From contig NZ_JACHIP010000007.1 in assembly GCF_014203275.1 (NCBI RefSeq), forward strand, positions 124,001 to 188,000: 64,000 nucleotides of DNA. The letters are read 5' to 3'. This document shows, in pieces, positions 60,761 to 64,000 of this stretch. Under the pieces are notes generated by a model. That model ran no database searches, was not told the DNA's origin, and saw nothing but the letters and a program-made list of their open reading frames with translations. The stretch's first letter is position 1, and the number at the start of each line of letters is the position of its first letter. Position numbers and translations under genes: made by a program. Source of the DNA: Granulicella aggregans. Lineage in GTDB: Bacteria; Acidobacteriota; Terriglobia; Terriglobales; Acidobacteriaceae.

Positions 60761-62269
60761 ATGGATACAAAGCTGATCAGCCAGGACCTCGCCACCTTTG
60801 CAACGCCTTTGCTCGCCGTCTTTGCCGTGGACGCGGCTGAACCCAAAGCCGAGAAGCCTTCGCTGAGCTTGCTGACCGCCGACAGCGCGGTTTCATCGGC
60901 CGCAGCAGCCGTCTTGGCATCGGGAGAATTCAAGGCTGCTGTGGGCGACACCGTCGTGATCCACGCGCCCGCTGGTCTCAAAGCCGAGCGTCTGCTGATC
61001 ATCGGACTCGGCAAGAAAAAGTCCCTTTCGTTCGACGAGCTTCGCAAGGGTGGGGGCACCGCCGTCCGCGCCGCCAAGCCCCGGGGACTTCGCGAGGTCG
61101 CCATCGCCTTTCCCACGCTTGAGACGATTCCAGTTGCCTCTGCCGCACGCGTCATCGCGGAAGGCATTGAGCTTTCGGACATCGACTACGACACCTACAA
61201 GAGCGACCGCAAAGACCTCTCCGTCGCCATTGCAACCATTGTCATTCCTGCCGCCGACGCGGAGATCGAAGCAGGCCTCAACGAAGGCACCATCGTCGGT
61301 GTCTCGCAGAACTTCGCCCGCTCGCTCATCAACGAGCCCGGCAACGTCCTGACGCCAACCGTCCTCGGCCAGCGTGCCGCCGCCATGTGCGCGGAGGTCG
61401 GCTTGAAGTGCGAGGTCTACTCGACCGAAAAGCTTCACGAGTTGAAGATGGGAGCCTTCTGGGCCGTCTCGCAGGGCTCCGTCGAACCGCCCGCACTGAT
61501 CGTCATGACCTACGAGCCTGAAGCAGCGCAGGCAGAAGGCGCGCCCGTCATCGGCCTGGTCGGTAAGGGCATCACCTTCGATACCGGCGGCATCTCCATC
61601 AAGCCCGCCGACGGCATGGAGAAGATGAAGTACGACATGGCCGGTGCGGGCGCGATGATCGGCGCGATGCGGGCCATCGCGCTGCTGAAGCCCGCCGTCA
61701 AGGTCATCAGCGTCATCTGTTCCGCAGAAAACATGCCCGATGGGAAGGCGTTCAAGCCGGGTGATGTCGTCACCGCCATGTCCGGCAAGACGATCGAGAT
61801 CGTCAACACCGACGCCGAGGGCCGCCTCGTCCTGGCAGACGGCCTGCACTACGCGAAGACGCTCGGCTGCACCCACCTCATCAACGCAGCTACTCTCACG
61901 GGTGCTGTAGCCATTGCGTTGGGCAAGCTCAACGTTGGGCTGTTCTCAAACGACGACGCGACGGTAGAAAAGTTCACCGGCGGTCTCGCCGTCTCAGGCG
62001 AAAAGTACTGGCGGCTTCCCTGCACCGACGACTACGCCGATCAGATCAAGAGCCCCATCGCCGACATCCAGAACACCGGCATCACCCGCTACGGCGGATC
62101 GATTACGGCTGCCATGTTCCTCAAGGAGTTCGTCGGGGAGACGCCGTGGATTCATCTTGATATCGCCGCCATGGCCTGGAATGACGAGACGAAGCCGTGG
62201 CTCGCGAAAGGGCCATCGGGGATTGCGGTGCGGTCGATCACCGAGTGGGTGAGGAGTTACGCGGTGTAG
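60761..62269 (+). CDS. pepA: Leucyl aminopeptidase, M17
   Basis: A protein of 502 residues, a cytosolic di-zinc aminopeptidase. The M17 signature NTDAEGRLVLADGLHYA is near residue 345. Metal and active-site context is GLVGKGITFDTGGISIKPADGMEKMKYDMAGAGAM. The N-terminal domain carries the regulator-like half (RLLIIGLGKKKSLSFDELRKGGG). It is not obviously an operon member; TACGAT lies 6 bases before the ATG. Confidence 0.94.
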   Translation: MDTKLISQDLATFATPLLAVFAVDAAEPKAEKPSLSLLTADSAVSSAAAAVLASGEFKAAVGDTVVIHAPAGLKAERLLIIGLGKKKSLSFDELRKGGGTAVRAAKPRGLREVAIAFPTLETIPVASAARVIAEGIELSDIDYDTYKSDRKDLSVAIATIVIPAADAEIEAGLNEGTIVGVSQNFARSLINEPGNVLTPTVLGQRAAAMCAEVGLKCEVYSTEKLHELKMGAFWAVSQGSVEPPALIVMTYEPEAAQAEGAPVIGLVGKGITFDTGGISIKPADGMEKMKYDMAGAGAMIGAMRAIALLKPAVKVISVICSAENMPDGKAFKPGDVVTAMSGKTIEIVNTDAEGRLVLADGLHYAKTLGCTHLINAATLTGAVAIALGKLNVGLFSNDDATVEKFTGGLAVSGEKYWRLPCTDDYADQIKSPIADIQNTGITRYGGSITAAMFLKEFVGETPWIHLDIAAMAWNDETKPWLAKGPSGIAVRSITEWVRSYAV

Positions 62270-62407
62270 TTATGCCCTTTCTAAAACTAGGCTATTGTCT
62301 TGGCTTGTGCTTTGAAGAGCTGACAAAGGCACGTTTATCGGGAGCTAAAGGATAGCTAACTCGCGGTCAAGAGGATCTCCGTGCCTGGGCTCGGAAGCTC
62401 GATCAAG

Positions 62408-62876
62408 TCACGGTCGAGCCTCGTCCCTTCTTGCGATTCTATCGAAGGCGCCCTTCGTGATTCCTTCGTCCCATTCTCTCTGCATTTCCGCGACAAACTT
62501 GTCACGCGCAGCTGCGATTCCCGATATGTGATCAACGGTCGGCTCCTCTGGAAGCTGATAGGCAAGTCGAGAGCGCAATGCATTGAGACCAGTAGACTTA
62601 CGGTAGTACCAGCTCTCCCGAATATCCAGCCTCAATCTAACACCTACAAATGCCAATAATGGTGGAGCCGCTGCTAACCCTCCGGCTATTCTCGATGAGA
62701 CAGCAGGGAAGGCGATGCCGATGATTGCCGCCGCGACGCTACAACCCAAGGCCAGAAAAATCAGTGTTTGAGAGAAGTAATATGCCCGCGCCGCACTTAC
62801 TCCTTCTCCGTGAGCATCTTCCTGTAGCTCCCGGTCAAGAGCGTCTAGTCGCTTTTGTATCCAAAGATATAGGCAT
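62408..62876 (-). pseudogene. Frameshifted two-TM SLATT-like membrane protein
   Basis: The main frame reads from about 62860 down to the stop at 62408 without an ATG: KRLDALDRELQEDAHGEG, then two TM segments (TLIFLALGCSVAAAIIGIAF and IAGGLAAAPPLLAFVGVRL), then WYYRKSTGLNALRSRLAYQL and a charged tail. An ATG at 62876, with GGAGA 9 bases upstream, opens MPISLDTK in the adjacent frame. Deleting one base of the A4 run (62853-62856) joins the two into 155 residues. Two TM helices plus a WYYRK segment resemble SLATT effector proteins; the family call is tentative. It may be a real lesion, a phase-variable tract or a sequencing error. Confidence 0.55.
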
Positions 62877-62992
62877 CGAGATTATTCTCCAACAATTCCA
62901 AGTTGCATCATTTTATCCGTACCCTGACGGCTGGATAAGCAGCACGCGCAGGCAAACTCACATTACCATCCAGTTTTTTTGCGTAGAATCGC

Positions 62993-64000
62993 CTACACTT
63001 CGAGGCGGTTTGAGGCCGCGACCTTTGCATACCAGTGACCGGAATCTTTGATGGTCCGCTTCTGGCTGCGGAAGTCCGTGTAGATCAGGCCGTAGCGTTC
63101 GGTGTAGCCTTCGCCCCATTGGAAGTTATCGAGCAGGGTCCAGGCGTGATAGGCGCGGACCTTGGCTCCGTCGGAGATCGCGCGGGCTAGTTCGGCGAGG
63201 ACCTGGCGGTACCAGTCGATGCGGCGGGTGTCGGGGACGCGGCCCTGCTCGTTGGGAGAGTCGAGATAGCCGCAGCCGCTCTCGGTGATCTCGATGAAGG
63301 GGTGGTCGTACTCCTTCGTGATGCGGGTGACGAGGTCGTAGATGCCGCGCGGCCAGATCTCGATGCCGGACTCCGTGAGCGGGCCTTCGGTGGGCATGCC
63401 GGCGCGGAAGCGCGTGTAGGGATCGCGGCCGCCGGGGGAGTTGCTCTCGATCTCGGTGCCGGAGAAAGCTCCACCGGTGGCGAAGACCTCCTTGCTGGCG
63501 TCGGAGACGACGCGACGGCCGTAGAAGTGGAAGCCAATCCAGTCGAGTGGGGCGAGGAGGAGCTTCTCATCGCCGGGCTTGAAGCCCATCTGCTGGAGCG
63601 GCGGTTCGCCGACGAAGGCGTTGGGGTAGCGGCCTTTCATGGTGGCTTCGAGGAAGAAGACATTGTTCATGTTGTGATAACGGTCGGCGGCGGCGCGGTC
63701 TTCTGGCGAGTTGGTCTTTGGGTAGGAAGGGGCCATCTCGTAGGCGCTGCCCACCGTCGCTTTGGGCGATGCTGCTTTGACGGCACGGTTGGCTTCGGCC
63801 TGGGCGAGGGCGAGGGTGTGCGCGGCTTTGAGGTAGTCCGTAAAGCTGGTGCGCTGGGGTGGAAACGCACCGGCGGCGTAGGACATAAAGGCGATGGCCC
63901 AGGGCATGTTGAAGGGAGCCCAGGTGGTGATGCGATCGCCGAGGTGTTTGCCGAGGATGCCGGCGTAGTCGGCGAAGTAGCCGGCGAGGTCGCGGTTCGG
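62993..64000 (-). CDS. Glycoside hydrolase family 1 protein (5' partial), acid/base residue replaced
   Basis: The frame is open to base 64000, so the N-terminal part is missing; 335 residues are visible. GH1 landmarks are FADYAGILGKHLGDRITTW, FNMPWAIAF, LDWIGFHFYGRRVV, FIEITESGCGY (the nucleophile Glu) and AWTLLDNFQWGEGYTERYGLIYTDF with WYAKV at the end. In the normal family the first of these continues NEP, where Glu is the acid/base; here it is N-M-P. Either it is inactive, uses another proton source, or the substrate carries a good leaving group. Confidence 0.8.
   Translation of the reverse strand, partial: PNRDLAGYFADYAGILGKHLGDRITTWAPFNMPWAIAFMSYAAGAFPPQRTSFTDYLKAAHTLALAQAEANRAVKAASPKATVGSAYEMAPSYPKTNSPEDRAAADRYHNMNNVFFLEATMKGRYPNAFVGEPPLQQMGFKPGDEKLLLAPLDWIGFHFYGRRVVSDASKEVFATGGAFSGTEIESNSPGGRDPYTRFRAGMPTEGPLTESGIEIWPRGIYDLVTRITKEYDHPFIEITESGCGYLDSPNEQGRVPDTRRIDWYRQVLAELARAISDGAKVRAYHAWTLLDNFQWGEGYTERYGLIYTDFRSQKRTIKDSGHWYAKVAASNRLEV

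Overview
The window reads as ordinary chromosome from a Gram-negative soil bacterium of the Acidobacteriota, most likely class Terriglobia (Terriglobus/Granulicella/Edaphobacter-like). The grounds are indirect: moderately high GC, one very large Oar-type TonB-dependent receptor with an N-terminal carboxypeptidase-like domain, many secreted TPR proteins, paired DUF507 proteins, scattered glycoside hydrolases, a hopanoid locus and a futalosine-pathway menaquinone gene. I saw no transposase, integrase, phage gene or CRISPR array.

Layout. 1-5.2 kb: end of a lolA-like gene, a PPOX-fold stress protein, a HAD phosphatase, a Nudix hydrolase, a class II aroA and a GT9 glycosyltransferase. 5.2-11.1 kb: bifunctional nuclease family protein, miaB, a small secreted protein, two tRNA-Glu genes (UUC and CUC), two overlapping DUF507 genes, an acidic unknown and recJ. 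11.2-14.9 kb: membrane fusion protein, TPR protein and TolC-like channel with no inner-membrane pump between them. 14.9-23.7 kb: hopanoid region, with hpnJ, a split DMT transporter pair, a coupled operon of zinc dehydrogenase-hpnC-hpnD-hpnE, and a divergent mlaE-mlaF pair that lacks an MCE subunit.

23.7-34.5 kb: an arabinan-use locus with a GH51 arabinofuranosidase, a GH43 arabinanase, the TonB-dependent receptor and three secreted TPR proteins, with LacI-like palindromes between the divergent central genes. 34.6-39.3 kb: tRNA-Lys, mqnD, bioY, an FtsB/DivIC-like division gene, an unknown surface protein and a glycine-zipper lipoprotein. 39.4-51 kb: engB, a BNR sialidase-like protein, then on the minus strand MFS transporter, GT2, tandem cyclophilin, carboxylesterase, dnaE and accA. 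51-57 kb: a DUF1348 protein, queF, an M48 metalloprotease and a secretin with two pseudopilins. 57-64 kb: smpB, a parS-like site inside a 38-bp perfect palindrome, a GH3 beta-glucosidase, pepA, a frameshifted two-TM SLATT-like gene and a GH1 protein running off the end of the window.

The most notable items are the parS-like palindrome (57826-57863), the extra genes wrapped around the hopanoid genes, a secretin fused to a cohesin-like domain, catalytic-residue replacements in MlaF and in the terminal GH1 protein, a carboxylesterase whose Tat signal appears to start at ATT, and two families of short palindromic intergenic repeats. All functions are assigned from sequence motifs read by eye; no database search was run.
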